DNA of 64,000 bases from Cupriavidus pampae (lineage in GTDB: Bacteria > Pseudomonadota > Gammaproteobacteria > Burkholderiales > Burkholderiaceae). Both the position numbers and the translations under genes were made by a program. This document shows, in pieces, positions 1-9,378 of this stretch. The notes beneath the pieces are model-generated. The model was not told the origin of the DNA. It searched no databases and was given only the letters and a program-made list of their open reading frames with translations. Numbering within the stretch: the first letter of the stretch is position 1; each line of letters begins with the position of its first letter. Location of the stretch: NCBI RefSeq assembly GCF_914271485.1, contig NZ_CAJZAG010000010.1, forward strand, positions 186,001 through 250,000, read 5' to 3'.

Positions 1-1782
1 CTCAGCCACCTGACGCCGCAATTGCGCGACGGTCTCGCGGCCAGCCATTCCCAGCCCGCCAGCGTGCTGGGTCCGCAATTGCTGCAGACGCTGCAACGCG
101 CGGTTCCGATCCCGACCGCGTTCAATTCGCTGATGATCGCCGATGCGGGCGGCCGTGTACTGACCGCTCCGCACATGCCGGTCGAGGTCTCGGACCGCGC
201 CTATTTCCGCGAGGCCGCCCGCTCGCTGGCGCCGGTCGTCACCGCACCGATCCGCGCCCGCGTCAGCGGCACCGTCGGCGTGCTCGTGGTGGTTCCGGTG
301 CTGTCCGACGCCAGCGCATTCCTCGGCGTCGCAGGCGGCTGGCTCGAACTGTCGAGCCCGAACTTTCTTGTGGAACTGTCGCACGTGCGGCTCGGCAATA
401 CAGGCTTCTATTGCCTGGTCTCGGCGGGACCGGATCCGGTCTACGTCCAGCATCCCGACGCCGCGCAGCGCCAGCAGCCTGCGCGCGCGACCGGCGATAC
501 CTGCGGCGTCGACGACAGTCCCGCCTTCTTCGAATTTCTGATGCCGGCCCGGCCGGTCATCGCACGCTATCTGATGTCGACCACCGGCTGGGAACTCGTC
601 GCGGTGCTGCCCGCGCAGGAAGCCTTTGCGCCATTGCGGCAGATGCAGCAGCGCTTTGGCCTGATGTCCGGACTCGCGCTCGTGGTCGTGGCGGCGTTGC
701 TGTGGCTCGTCATCCGTCGGCTGCTGGAACCGCTGTCGCGGCTGCATCAGGTGGTACGCGACAGCGCGGGGGATGCCTCGGCGTTCGAACGGCTGCCGCC
801 GCGCCCGCACCGTGACGAGATCGGAGACGTCACCCGCGCGTTCGTCCGCCTGATGCGCGACGTTCGCCAGCGCGGTCTGCTGCTGGCCCGCAGCGAGCGC
901 CGCCTGCGCGCGGTCACCGACACGCTGCCGGCGCTGCTTGCCTTCATCGATACCGACGAGCGCTACGTCTTCAACAACATCGCGTACGAGCGCGCATTCG
1001 GCATGCCCGTGGAACAGATCCGCGGCAAGACCGTGCGCGAGCTGCTGGGAGAGGGGAAATATGCGCGCGCGCGGCCCCATCTGCAGCGGGCGCTGGCCGG
1101 CCATATCGTCAGCTTCGACGCCGAGTACGACGATCCCGAGCCGCACTGGATGGAAATGACATACCGGCCGGAATGGAGCGAAGACGGCAGGCAGGTGGTG
1201 GGCGTGCATATCCACGCGCAGGACATCACGCAGCGCAAGCTGGAGACGCTGCGTCTGTCACGCATGTCCCAGACCGACCATCTGACGCAGTTGTTCAACC
1301 GTAGCGCGTTCGAGTCGCAGCTGCACGCGGTCATGGCGCGCAGCCGCGAGGACGGGCGGATGATGGCGCTGATGTACCTCGACATGGATCGCTTCAAGGC
1401 CGTCAACGACCAGTATGGCCACGCGGTGGGCGACCTGCTGCTGCAGGCGTTCGCGCTCCGGCTGCGACGGTGCGTGCGCGACGCGGATGTGGTCGCCCGC
1501 CTCGGTGGCGACGAATTCGCGGTGATTCTGGAGAATATCGACAGCGCGGCGAATGCGCGCGGCGTGGCGGAAGCGATCCTCGAAGCGGTCGCGCGCGGCT
1601 TTCACTTCGATGGCGTGCCCGCCGACGTGGACGTCAGTATCGGCATCGCGCTGTATCAGGGCGGCACGACGACGGAAGATGCCCTGATGCGCAGTGCCGA
1701 CGTACTGCTCTACCGCGCCAAGACACAGGGACGGGGTCGCTACGAGATTGGTCCGCCCGAGTTGCTCGAAGCGGCCCTCTGA
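1..1782 (+). CDS. Diguanylate cyclase with extracellular Cache sensor, HAMP, PAS and GGDEF (5' partial)
   Basis: The reading frame is open from the first base, so the start and the first membrane segment lie outside the window. The visible order is a periplasmic Cache-like sensor (about bases 1-640), a transmembrane segment (about 660-715, LALVVVAALLWLVI), a HAMP-like linker, a PAS domain (about 910-1230) and a C-terminal GGDEF domain. The GGDEF signature is intact at 1504-1518. An RxxD inhibitory site (RDAD) sits five residues before it, so product inhibition is expected. The family makes cyclic-di-GMP from GTP at the inner membrane. The exopolysaccharide genes 35 kb away are a plausible but unproven output. 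No EAL domain is present. Confidence 0.9.
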   Translation, partial: LSHLTPQLRDGLAASHSQPASVLGPQLLQTLQRAVPIPTAFNSLMIADAGGRVLTAPHMPVEVSDRAYFREAARSLAPVVTAPIRARVSGTVGVLVVVPVLSDASAFLGVAGGWLELSSPNFLVELSHVRLGNTGFYCLVSAGPDPVYVQHPDAAQRQQPARATGDTCGVDDSPAFFEFLMPARPVIARYLMSTTGWELVAVLPAQEAFAPLRQMQQRFGLMSGLALVVVAALLWLVIRRLLEPLSRLHQVVRDSAGDASAFERLPPRPHRDEIGDVTRAFVRLMRDVRQRGLLLARSERRLRAVTDTLPALLAFIDTDERYVFNNIAYERAFGMPVEQIRGKTVRELLGEGKYARARPHLQRALAGHIVSFDAEYDDPEPHWMEMTYRPEWSEDGRQVVGVHIHAQDITQRKLETLRLSRMSQTDHLTQLFNRSAFESQLHAVMARSREDGRMMALMYLDMDRFKAVNDQYGHAVGDLLLQAFALRLRRCVRDADVVARLGGDEFAVILENIDSAANARGVAEAILEAVARGFHFDGVPADVDVSIGIALYQGGTTTEDALMRSADVLLYRAKTQGRGRYEIGPPELLEAAL

Positions 1783-1791
1783 CGGGAATAC

Positions 1792-1819
1792 CGCCAGCTT
1801 TCAGCGCCGAAAGCTGGCG
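1792..1819. terminator. Bidirectional hairpin terminator
   Basis: Arms GCCAGCTTTC and GAAAGCTGGC pair around the loop AGCGCC, with one extra C-G pair outside. The hairpin lies between two convergent genes ending at 1782 and 1832. There is no strong T tract. Confidence 0.55.
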
Positions 1820-1831
1820 CCCGGTGTGAGC

Positions 1832-2203
1832 TTAATGCGGCGTGGACGTATCGGATGCATCCGACGCCTGCGGCGCGGATTCATCGAATGCGACGTGGGT
1901 CCCGTCGGCATGCTGGAAGCCCAGCTTGGTGCCCTCGCCCATCATGCGCTCGTACGCGAGCATCGCCTCGGCCACGGCCTTCGATTCGCCCTTGAACACG
2001 AGCACATCGTTGCCGCAGTTCGGACATTGCCCGCCGAAGATCGCGTCGATGCCGCGCAGGCCCGGTGCCTCCAGCGATTCGAACTCGCGAAACGAGGTCT
2101 TGCACGAACCGCATACCAATTGCTCCGGCCGGAGCGCATCTACTCGCGCCTGAGCCTGTTGCGCCCGTTCTTCAGGCGTTCCGCGTCGTTTTGCATCACC
2201 CAT
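1832..2203 (-). CDS. Hypothetical zinc-ribbon protein
   Basis: This 123-residue protein has two CxxC pairs (CGSC near residue 32 and CPNC near residue 60), the pattern of a structural zinc ribbon. It lacks a signal peptide or membrane segment and is probably cytosolic. The N-terminus is charged and Ala/Gln rich; the C-terminus is acidic and low in complexity. It stands alone, convergent with the diguanylate cyclase. No specific function can be assigned. Small zinc-ribbon proteins of this kind are usually nucleic-acid or protein binders, but that is only family analogy. Confidence 0.7.
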   Translation of the reverse strand: MGDAKRRGTPEERAQQAQARVDALRPEQLVCGSCKTSFREFESLEAPGLRGIDAIFGGQCPNCGNDVLVFKGESKAVAEAMLAYERMMGEGTKLGFQHADGTHVAFDESAPQASDASDTSTPH

Positions 2204-2373
2204 GATAAATACCCCTATCTTTCAATACCGCACGCGGTTGCGCGCCATTGTAGCGCCGCAAGCGTCGCTACGCCGCGTAATCACATCCTGCCTGCTATTG
2301 TGAATGCAGGCGGACCCGACATGTTCCCGACATGTTGAACGCCTCGTCCCCTACCCCCATAGGAGAAGCCACG

Positions 2374-2724
2374 ATGATTCGTCCCTCCGTGCAGGAAAAC
2401 TTCGACCGCTACGCTGCCTGTATTGCCGCGTGCAACGCCTGTGCCGCCGCCTGCCTCAAATGCGCGGCCTCATGTCTCGAAGACCAGGACGTGCGCAAGA
2501 TGACGCGTTGCATCGCGCTCGACATGGACTGCGCGGGCATCTGCGCGCTGGCCGCGTCGTTCATGGTGCGCAACAGCGAGTTCGCGCCGCTCGTGTGCGA
2601 GGACTGTGCCGAGATCTGCAAGTGGTGCCGGGAAGAATGCGAGCACCACGGCTCGCAGCACTGCCAGGAATGCGCGAAGGCCTGCGCGGCCTGCATGGAC
2701 GCCTGCCTCAAGATGACCGCCTGA
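2374..2724 (+). CDS. Cys-rich four-helix copper storage protein (DUF326/Csp-like)
   Basis: The 116-residue product carries 19 cysteines in repeated CxxxC-like spacings along predicted helices (for example CIAACNACAAACLKC near residues 15-29). This is the hallmark of the DUF326/Csp family, whose four-helix bundles bind many Cu(I) ions inside the bundle. No signal peptide is seen, so it would be a cytosolic Csp3-type protein. The start at 2374 is preferred because AGGAGAAG sits seven bases upstream; an earlier in-frame ATG at 2332 lacks such a site. It is a single gene upstream of fumC. Copper storage or buffering is the family role; binding by this protein is inferred. Confidence 0.85.
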   Translation: MIRPSVQENFDRYAACIAACNACAAACLKCAASCLEDQDVRKMTRCIALDMDCAGICALAASFMVRNSEFAPLVCEDCAEICKWCREECEHHGSQHCQECAKACAACMDACLKMTA

Positions 2725-2819
2725 GCGAAAGGGACTTCGGGGTCTTTCGCGACGATTGACGGACAACGCGGATATTCTAGAGGGCTCAGTCGCCCCCCTC
2801 TTGAAACAGGAGTCCGCTC

Positions 2820-4241
2820 ATGTCTGATCAGTCGTCGTCCACCCGGTCGTCCGTCGCCACCCGCATCGAGAAAGACAGCCTGGGAGATGTTCCCGTCCCG
2901 GCCGATCACCTGTGGGGGGCACAGACCGAGCGCTCGCGTCAGAATTTCCGCATCGGCATCGAGAAGATGCCACCGTCGCTGATCGAGGCCTTCGCGATCC
3001 TCAAGCTGTGCGCGGCGCGCGCCAATCGCGAACTCGGCGTTCTCAAGCCGGAACTGGCCGATGCCATCGAACGCGCCGCCGAGGAAGTCATCGCCGGCAA
3101 GTGGCCCGATGAGTTTCCGCTGTCCGTGTGGCAGACCGGATCCGGCACGCAAACCAACATGAACCTCAACGAGGTGATCTCCAACCGGGCCATCCAGATG
3201 CTCGGCGGCGAGGTTGGCAGCAAGAAGCCGGTGCATCCGAACGATCATGTCAACGCGAGCCAGTCTTCCAACGACAGCTTTCCGACGGCCATGCATATCG
3301 CCGCGACGCGCGCGATCCAGCAGAAGCTGCTGCCCGCGCTGGAGCTGTTGCAACAGACCTTCGCACGCAAGGTCGAAGCGTTCTCCGATATCGTCAAGGT
3401 CGGCCGCACCCATTTGCAGGACGCCGTACCGCTGACGCTTGGGCAGGAGTTCTCGGGCTATATGACGCAGGTGGCCGACGCGCAGTCGCGCCTGCAGCAG
3501 GCCATGCTGCGTGCGATGCCGGTGGCGCAGGGTGGCACCGCGGTCGGCACCGGCCTCAATTCCCCGGATGGGTTTGCCGCGGCCTTCGCGCGCGCGCTGG
3601 CCGGCTACACCGGACTGCCGTTCGAGCCCGCGCCGAATCGTTACGCGCTGCAGGCCTCGCACGACGCGCTGGCCGACCTGTCCGGCGCGCTCAATACCAC
3701 GGCCTCGTCGTTCCTGAAGATCGCCAAGGATTTCATGCTGCTGGGCTCGGGCCCGCGCGCGGGCTTTGCCGAACTGATCCTGCCGGCGAACGAACCGGGT
3801 TCGTCGATCATGCCGGGCAAGGTCAATCCGACGCAGGCCGAAGCGCTCGCGATGGTCTGTTGCCGCGTGATCGGCAACCACACCACCGTGACGTTTGCCA
3901 ACGGTCTGGGCACGCTCGAGCTCAACGCGTACAAGCCGGTAATCATCTACAGCCTGCTGCAATCGGTCACGCTGCTGGCGGATGCGGCGGCCAGCTTTGC
4001 CGAGCATATGGTCGAAGGGGTCGAGCCCGATCGCGCGCGTATCCAGGAACTGCTCGAACGCTCGCTGATGTCGGTGACCGCGCTGAATCCGCATATCGGC
4101 TACGACAAGGCCGCCGAGATCGCCAAGCTTGCGGTGAAGAAGAACCTGTCCCTGCGCGAGGCCTCGATTGCCTCCGGCCACGTGACCGAGGAACAGTTCG
4201 GTCAGTGGATCGATTTCAAGGGCATGACCAGGGAAGTCTGA
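2820..4241 (+). CDS. fumC: Fumarate hydratase class II
   Basis: The protein has 473 residues, close to the usual class II fumarase length, and carries the superfamily signature GSSIMPGKVNP near residue 324. It also has the conserved segments GSGTQTNMNLNEV and HPNDHVNASQSSND. Class II fumarases are cytosolic, iron-independent homotetramers that interconvert fumarate and L-malate in the citric acid cycle. An AGGAG ribosome site precedes the ATG. The gene is monocistronic and convergent with the OPT transporter, with only 14 bases between the stops. Nothing is odd in the sequence. Confidence 0.95.
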   Translation: MSDQSSSTRSSVATRIEKDSLGDVPVPADHLWGAQTERSRQNFRIGIEKMPPSLIEAFAILKLCAARANRELGVLKPELADAIERAAEEVIAGKWPDEFPLSVWQTGSGTQTNMNLNEVISNRAIQMLGGEVGSKKPVHPNDHVNASQSSNDSFPTAMHIAATRAIQQKLLPALELLQQTFARKVEAFSDIVKVGRTHLQDAVPLTLGQEFSGYMTQVADAQSRLQQAMLRAMPVAQGGTAVGTGLNSPDGFAAAFARALAGYTGLPFEPAPNRYALQASHDALADLSGALNTTASSFLKIAKDFMLLGSGPRAGFAELILPANEPGSSIMPGKVNPTQAEALAMVCCRVIGNHTTVTFANGLGTLELNAYKPVIIYSLLQSVTLLADAAASFAEHMVEGVEPDRARIQELLERSLMSVTALNPHIGYDKAAEIAKLAVKKNLSLREASIASGHVTEEQFGQWIDFKGMTREV

Positions 4242-4255
4242 CCTGGCCGCCCAGT

Positions 4256-6100
4256 TTAGCCACCCAGCGCGGCAGCCAGTCCGATGAGTCCGATCGCCAG
4301 TGCGGCCAGCGCGTCGCCGGCGATCAGGCCGCCGCCCACCAGCGAGGTCGTGGTCATGTCCTCAGGCAGGGACTGGCCATCGCCTGTATCGCCTCTCTTC
4401 GCGCGATGGTCGACCAGGCTCGCGAGCACGCCGCCGGCCGCCATCCACGCGGCTGCGGGCAAGTTCACGAAACCTCCGAACGACGACGCATAGGGCGACG
4501 GCAGGATGACGGCGTCGAGCAGGAAGTCACCGACCTTGCCCGCGCGCCGCATTGCAACGAAGCGTTGCCAGCGCGCGGAGGCACGAATCGCTTTGCGCAG
4601 GATCTCGGTGACGAGGCCGATTGCCAGGCCGATCCATACGGCCTGCCGCTGATACGGCCGATCCTCGGTCATGCTGCGCAACGCGCCCACGATCTTGTAG
4701 GTCATCGCCGAAGTCCAGCGCGCGGGCTGCTGGTCCGCGGGCAGCACGGTCTGATCGAGACGCAGCACCGGGTAAGCGCCCATGAACAACCGCGCCAGCC
4801 ACACCGCAAGCAGCGCGCCGATCACGATGCCGGCGACCTGATAGCCGAACTGCACCACGCGATCGGTACCGAGACGCCAGCCGGTGGACCGATCCTGCTG
4901 CATATCGGACGCTACCGAGGTGGAGACGAGGAGTACCGTGGCCGCGATCAGGCCCACATGCGGCTGGTGAAGTCCCATGGCCGCCATCAGGATCACGGTC
5001 AGCACGAACGCGGACGAGATCGGGTTCTGATCGACCATGCCGACCGAGATGCCGTTGACGAGCGCAAAAACGAGGACGAGCAGGACCGCCATCAACTGGA
5101 AGCCCAGCGGCTGGCCGAACCACACCACGCCCGCCACAAGCACCGCGAGGCCCCATACCAGCACCCACGGCACCACCCACAGCAGGGACGGCGATGAGCG
5201 CGCCGCCGCAGTGCGTTTTGCTTCCAGCTGCGCCGGGGCACCGGTACTCCGGCGTTCGCGCCACGCGCGTGCAAGCAGCAGGGACACATCGATGGCGGCC
5301 GCGCCCATGATCATGCCGAGCGCGATCAGAAACGTGATCTTGCGATACGGATCGCCCGGCGCCAGCCAGCCGATCGAGACGAAATACGGTGTCAGCAGCC
5401 AGCCCGCGAGCCCACCGACCAGCGCTGCCAGCCCAATACGCGCGCCGACGATCATGCCGGCACCGAAGGTCGACGCCGACAGATCGATCGCGCCCAGCCA
5501 CGCGACGCGCGCCGCGCCAACGCCGGCCAGCACGCCCAGCCCCATACCGCCGGCAAGCCGAGCGATCGAGCGCCGGAGCAGCACGGGATCGGTCAACGCG
5601 CGCAGGATATTCGCTACCGCCAGCCCCGACGGAAACGTCAGCTGCATGCGGTCGACGAGCAACGGCGTGTACAGCATGCCCACGCCCACGCCATACATGC
5701 CGATGCACAGCATGTAGACGATCAGTTGCCATAGCGGCGGCTCGGCCAGCCCCATCCAGGACATCGCCTGGATGATCACCGCCATGCCGCCCATGCCCGC
5801 GACCGATGCCGCCGCGGTCTGGATGTAGTTGGCGCCGTGGCGGCCCGCCGCGCCGTAGCCAACCGTCACGGCCGAACCGAGAATGCCGGCCAGCACCTGC
5901 CCGCCCACGAAGAAGCCAAGCGAGAAGTTCATGTACGCCGCGGCCACGCCGCCGAGCGGCCCCAGCACAAGCATGCCGGCGGCGCCCAGTAGCAGGTGAT
6001 AGCGCCAGCTATCGGGCGCGGGCAGCCAGCGCCAGCGTGCGGTGGCTGGGGCCGTCGCAACGGAGGACGGCGGGGCGGGAGGCAGCGGCGTCGAGGACAT
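4256..6100 (-). CDS. OPT-family oligopeptide/metal transporter
   Basis: A 614-residue integral membrane protein with about 14-16 hydrophobic segments spread over its length. The N-terminal LGAAGMLVLGPLGGVAAAYMN and the later NYIQTAAASVAGMGGM and NLPAAAWMAAGGVLASL segments resemble the oligopeptide transporter (OPT) superfamily. Members take up peptides or metal chelates through the inner membrane; the substrate here cannot be told from sequence. The first about 30 residues are Pro/Ala rich and cytosolic. The gene appears monocistronic. Two copies of the origin-type repeat lie upstream, between it and the divergent dehydrogenase gene. Confidence 0.8.
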   Translation of the reverse strand: MSSTPLPPAPPSSVATAPATARWRWLPAPDSWRYHLLLGAAGMLVLGPLGGVAAAYMNFSLGFFVGGQVLAGILGSAVTVGYGAAGRHGANYIQTAAASVAGMGGMAVIIQAMSWMGLAEPPLWQLIVYMLCIGMYGVGVGMLYTPLLVDRMQLTFPSGLAVANILRALTDPVLLRRSIARLAGGMGLGVLAGVGAARVAWLGAIDLSASTFGAGMIVGARIGLAALVGGLAGWLLTPYFVSIGWLAPGDPYRKITFLIALGMIMGAAAIDVSLLLARAWRERRSTGAPAQLEAKRTAAARSSPSLLWVVPWVLVWGLAVLVAGVVWFGQPLGFQLMAVLLVLVFALVNGISVGMVDQNPISSAFVLTVILMAAMGLHQPHVGLIAATVLLVSTSVASDMQQDRSTGWRLGTDRVVQFGYQVAGIVIGALLAVWLARLFMGAYPVLRLDQTVLPADQQPARWTSAMTYKIVGALRSMTEDRPYQRQAVWIGLAIGLVTEILRKAIRASARWQRFVAMRRAGKVGDFLLDAVILPSPYASSFGGFVNLPAAAWMAAGGVLASLVDHRAKRGDTGDGQSLPEDMTTTSLVGGGLIAGDALAALAIGLIGLAAALGG

Positions 6101-6192
6101 GGCGCAAGACTAGCGCGTCGCGCGCATGGCCGCCATCACCAAAGGCCATTGCGTGCATACGTGTTTCGGCCACCAGCACCGCTCACAGGCCC

Positions 6193-6214
6193 AAAGCGTA
6201 CCCGTTTCTGCGTG
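6193..6214 (-). repeat. Dispersed origin-type repeat, copy D1
   Basis: Perfect copy of AAGCGTACCCGTTTCTGCG, the reverse complement of the iteron unit found upstream of repA. Intergenic, between divergent promoters. Confidence 0.9.
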
Positions 6215-6226
6215 ACGATTTCGGCG

Positions 6227-6248
6227 AAAGCGTACCCGTTTCTGCGTG
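6227..6248 (-). repeat. Dispersed origin-type repeat, copy D2
   Basis: Second perfect copy, same orientation as D1. The start-to-start distance of 34 bp makes it the only tight pair outside the 24.7 kb and origin clusters. Confidence 0.9.
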
Positions 6249-6384
6249 GGTCACTGCGTGCGTCAAACACGGTGCGCCGAATCGATAATCGAGCAGATGT
6301 CACACGTCCGACAAGCATCGTTAAGCCCTTAGAGGCTAGAATGTCGCGTCAGTTTTTCTTCCCTTCGCCTCGCCCCTGCACGTC

Positions 6385-7320
6385 ATGAAGCCCGCCCTGC
6401 TTATCCTGATCCAGCTGGACTCCGAGCACCTCGCCCGTATCGGCGAGCACTACGCGATCCGCTACGCCCCGACCACCGCCGGCCGTGTTGCCGAAATTGC
6501 GACCCACGGCCCCACCTTCCGCGCGGTGCTGACCAATGGCACGACCGGCCTCACGGCCGACGAGATCGACGCCATGCCCGAACTCGAACTGGTCTGCGCG
6601 CTGGGGGCGGGTTACGAGAATATCGATATGGTCCATGCCCGCACGCGTGGCATCGCGGTTGGCAACGGTGCCGGTACCAACGACAGCTGCGTGGCCGACC
6701 ATGCCATGGCGCTGCTGCTGGCCACCGTGCGCCGCGTGCCCACGCTCGACCGTGCCACGCGCGACGGCATCTGGCGCAATGCGTTGCCGCTGCCGCCGAA
6801 CGTGTCGGGCAAGAAGCTCGGCATCATCGGCCTCGGCACGATCGGCCGCCGCATCGCGCAACGCGGTGCCGCGTTCGATTGCGAGATCGGTTATCACAAC
6901 CGCAAGCCGCGCGCGGACTCGCCGTATCGCTACTTCGACAACGTGCTCGCGCTGGCCGAATGGGCCGATTACCTCGTCATCGCGACGCCCGGCGGCAGCG
7001 AAACGCGTCACCTCGTGAACGCCGAGGTACTGCGCGCGCTCGGTCCGCGCGGTTTCCTCGTGAATATCGCGCGCGGCAGCGTGGTCGACACATCGGCGCT
7101 GGCCGATGCGCTGCAGGCCCGTGAAGTTGGCGGTGCGGGCCTCGACGTCTACGAGAGCGAGCCGGCACCGCCGGTGGAGCTGTTCGATTGCCCGAACGTC
7201 GTGCTGACCCCGCATATGGCAGGCTGGTCGCCGGAGGCCATCAACGCGTCGATCGACCAGTTCATCGAGAACGCGCGCTGCCACTTCGCGGGCGAGCCGC
7301 TGGTGGCCGCCGTCAACTGA
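6385..7320 (+). CDS. D-isomer-specific 2-hydroxyacid dehydrogenase
   Basis: A 311-residue cytosolic NAD(P)-dependent dehydrogenase. The Rossmann motif GLGTIGRRIA lies near residue 151. The catalytic triad is visible as Arg in NIARGSV, Glu in DVYESEP and His in LTPHMAGW. The family reduces glyoxylate, hydroxypyruvate or other 2-oxoacids to D-2-hydroxyacids. The sequence is closest in style to GhrB/hydroxypyruvate reductase-like enzymes, but the substrate is not decided by sequence. Its last 8 bases overlap the convergent sensor kinase gene. The ATG lacks a strong ribosome site, so the start is probable rather than certain. Confidence 0.85.
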   Translation: MKPALLILIQLDSEHLARIGEHYAIRYAPTTAGRVAEIATHGPTFRAVLTNGTTGLTADEIDAMPELELVCALGAGYENIDMVHARTRGIAVGNGAGTNDSCVADHAMALLLATVRRVPTLDRATRDGIWRNALPLPPNVSGKKLGIIGLGTIGRRIAQRGAAFDCEIGYHNRKPRADSPYRYFDNVLALAEWADYLVIATPGGSETRHLVNAEVLRALGPRGFLVNIARGSVVDTSALADALQAREVGGAGLDVYESEPAPPVELFDCPNVVLTPHMAGWSPEAINASIDQFIENARCHFAGEPLVAAVN

Positions 7321-8674
7321 CGCGTGGCAGCGGGAACCTGATCCGCACGCGCAAGCCTGGCGTGGCGTCCTCGAGCGTCACGGCCGCGCCGTGGCTCTGC
7401 GCGATCTCCGCAACGATCGACAAACCCAGACCACTGCCCCCGGTGGGCGCGTCCGGCATGCGGTAGAAGCGATCGAACACACGCGCGCGCTCGGCCTCCG
7501 GAATGCCGGGGCCGTTGTCCTGCACGATCAGGTCGACATGACCACCGGATTGTCCCCCCAGAGCGGGCTCCGCGCGACAGACACGCACATCCACGCGACT
7601 GCCGCGCGGGACGTAATGCAGTGCGTTATCCACGAGATTGGTCAGCAGGATGCGCAACGCATCGGCATCGCCCTGCACGCGCACCGCGACATCCTCGGCC
7701 GCTTCGAGTCCGAGGTCTACTTCACGATCGATCGCGGCCTGCGACATATCCACCACGACCTGCCCGGCCAACGCGCGCAGGTCCACCGCATCATGCGCGG
7801 GAACCGCGGCATTGGGCTCCTGCCGCGCAAGTGTCAGCAACTGCGCGACCAGATGCGTCAGGCGTTCGAGCCCTGCGCGTAGTTGTCCGAGCGCCTGCTG
7901 GCGCGCCTCGGCGCTATCCGCGCGTTCCACCACCTGCGCCTGCAACTGCAGCGCGGTCAGCGGCGTGCGTAGCGCGTGCGCGGCATCCGCTACAAACGCG
8001 CGCTGAGTATCGATGGCGCTCGAGAGTCGCGCGAGCAATTGATTGAGCGCGGTGGCCACGGGCGCGATCTCGTCGGGCATCGGACCCAATGCCAGCGGCG
8101 CCAGCGTATTGGCATCGCGCGTGCGCACCTCGCTCGCGATCTGGCGCAGGGGCCGCAGGCCGCGTCCCACCGCCAGCCACACGAGCCAGCCGAGCAGCGG
8201 CAATAGCAACAGCAGCGGGGCCACTGTGCGCAGCGCCATATGCGCGGCCAGCGTACGGCGCGCGCTGAGCGGCTGCGCGATCTGCACGACCGCGGGACCG
8301 ATCTGCACGCTGTAGATGCGCCATTCGCCCTGGTCGGTGCGCGCATTCGAGAAACCGAGCTCCGCGCGCGGCGGCAGCGCGGGATGCGCATGCGACAGGT
8401 ACAGGCTGCGGCCCGTGCCATCCCAGATATGGATGACGACGTCCTCGTCGCCGTGCAGCAGGTCCGCACCGGTACCGTCCGATGGATCGAACGGTGCCGC
8501 CACAGGATTGCTGAACTGGCTCGGCAATGCGGCGGCCACCTGCTTCATCTGGTAGTCGAACAGCGCATTGGCTTCCTGCCGCGCCTGCCCATAGATCAGC
8601 CCGGTGGCAATCGCGATGCCCGCGAGCAGGCCTGCCGCCAGCCACCACAGCAAGGTTCGCTGGATCGATCGCAT
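7313..8674 (-). CDS. Sensor histidine kinase, probable glucose-operon sensor (GltS/QseC-like)
   Basis: A 453-residue inner-membrane sensor: transmembrane helix at residues 9-29, a periplasmic domain, a second helix near residues 150-170, HAMP, then HisKA with the H-box HALRTPLTALQLQ and an ATPase domain with DNGPGIPE and GSGLGLSIV. All motifs for autophosphorylation are present. Its first base overlaps the last base of the response regulator gene, so the pair is translationally coupled. It is the last gene of the zwf-pgl-glk run. Pseudomonads keep a glk-gltR-gltS arrangement, so a role in sensing glucose or a derivative is likely, but this is inferred from context. Confidence 0.85.
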   Translation of the reverse strand: MRSIQRTLLWWLAAGLLAGIAIATGLIYGQARQEANALFDYQMKQVAAALPSQFSNPVAAPFDPSDGTGADLLHGDEDVVIHIWDGTGRSLYLSHAHPALPPRAELGFSNARTDQGEWRIYSVQIGPAVVQIAQPLSARRTLAAHMALRTVAPLLLLLPLLGWLVWLAVGRGLRPLRQIASEVRTRDANTLAPLALGPMPDEIAPVATALNQLLARLSSAIDTQRAFVADAAHALRTPLTALQLQAQVVERADSAEARQQALGQLRAGLERLTHLVAQLLTLARQEPNAAVPAHDAVDLRALAGQVVVDMSQAAIDREVDLGLEAAEDVAVRVQGDADALRILLTNLVDNALHYVPRGSRVDVRVCRAEPALGGQSGGHVDLIVQDNGPGIPEAERARVFDRFYRMPDAPTGGSGLGLSIVAEIAQSHGAAVTLEDATPGLRVRIRFPLPRVS

Positions 8675-9366
8675 CAGTCCGCGCTTCCTTCATCGAGCTG
8701 CGGCATCAGGTAACCGACGCCGCGAATATTGCGAATCAACGCGGCGCCGAACTTCTTGCGCAGCGCGTGAATGTAGACCTCCACCGTATTGCTGCCGACC
8801 TCGTCGTCCCAGCCATACAGCCGCTCCTGCAGTTGCGCGACGGACCAGACCTTGCCGGGCCGCGCCATCAGTGCGGACAGGAGCGCGAATTCGCGCGCGG
8901 ACAACCTGATGGTCTCACCCGCCTGCGTCACCTCGCGCGTCGAAGGATTGACCGTAATCTCGCCATAGCGCAACAGCGGCTCCGCGCGGCCTTCGGCGCG
9001 ACGCGCCAGCGCGTGCATGCGCGCGGCAAGCTCCTGCAGGTCGAAGGGCTTGACGAGGTAATCGTCGGCCCCCGCGTTGAGACCAGCCACGCGATCGGCC
9101 ACCGCGTCGCGCGCGGTCAGGATCAGCACCGGCGTACGGTTGTTGCGAGCCCGCAGCGCGCGCAGGACCTCGAGCCCCGACTTGCGCGGCAGCCCGAGAT
9201 CGAGCAGCACGATGTCGTAGCTGCCAGCATCGGCACCCTGCCCCGACGCCGCATCGAGCCCGGCCTCGCCATCGCGCACCCAGTCCAGCGTAAAGCCCTC
9301 CTGGCGCAGCGCCACCTTCACGCTCTCGCCGATCATGGCGTCGTCTTCCACTAGCAGTACTCGCAT
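8674..9366 (-). CDS. OmpR-family response regulator (GltR-like)
   Basis: The 230-residue protein has an N-terminal receiver with acidic residues at 8-9, phosphoacceptor Asp56 in IVLLDLGLP and Lys in YLVKPFD. A C-terminal winged-helix DNA-binding domain follows (SNTVEVYIHALRKKFG). It is the cognate partner of the kinase encoded immediately downstream with overlapping ends. It starts 12 bases after the glk stop, so it belongs to the same transcript as the glucose genes. By comparison with the pseudomonad GltR/GltS system it probably controls glucose uptake or catabolism; direct targets are unknown. Confidence 0.88.
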   Translation of the reverse strand: MRVLLVEDDAMIGESVKVALRQEGFTLDWVRDGEAGLDAASGQGADAGSYDIVLLDLGLPRKSGLEVLRALRARNNRTPVLILTARDAVADRVAGLNAGADDYLVKPFDLQELAARMHALARRAEGRAEPLLRYGEITVNPSTREVTQAGETIRLSAREFALLSALMARPGKVWSVAQLQERLYGWDDEVGSNTVEVYIHALRKKFGAALIRNIRGVGYLMPQLDEGSAD

Positions 9367-9378
9367 GGATCTGGACCT

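Noticed and set aside
1792-1819. Third candidate parS (TTTCAGCGCCGAAA)
   Set aside because: One base breaks the palindrome, and the sequence is better explained as a GCCAGCTTTC/GAAAGCTGGC terminator between convergent genes.
2409-4181. 590-residue minus-strand ORF opposite fumC
   Set aside because: A mirror frame of a highly conserved gene in GC-rich DNA; its translation shows no known motifs.
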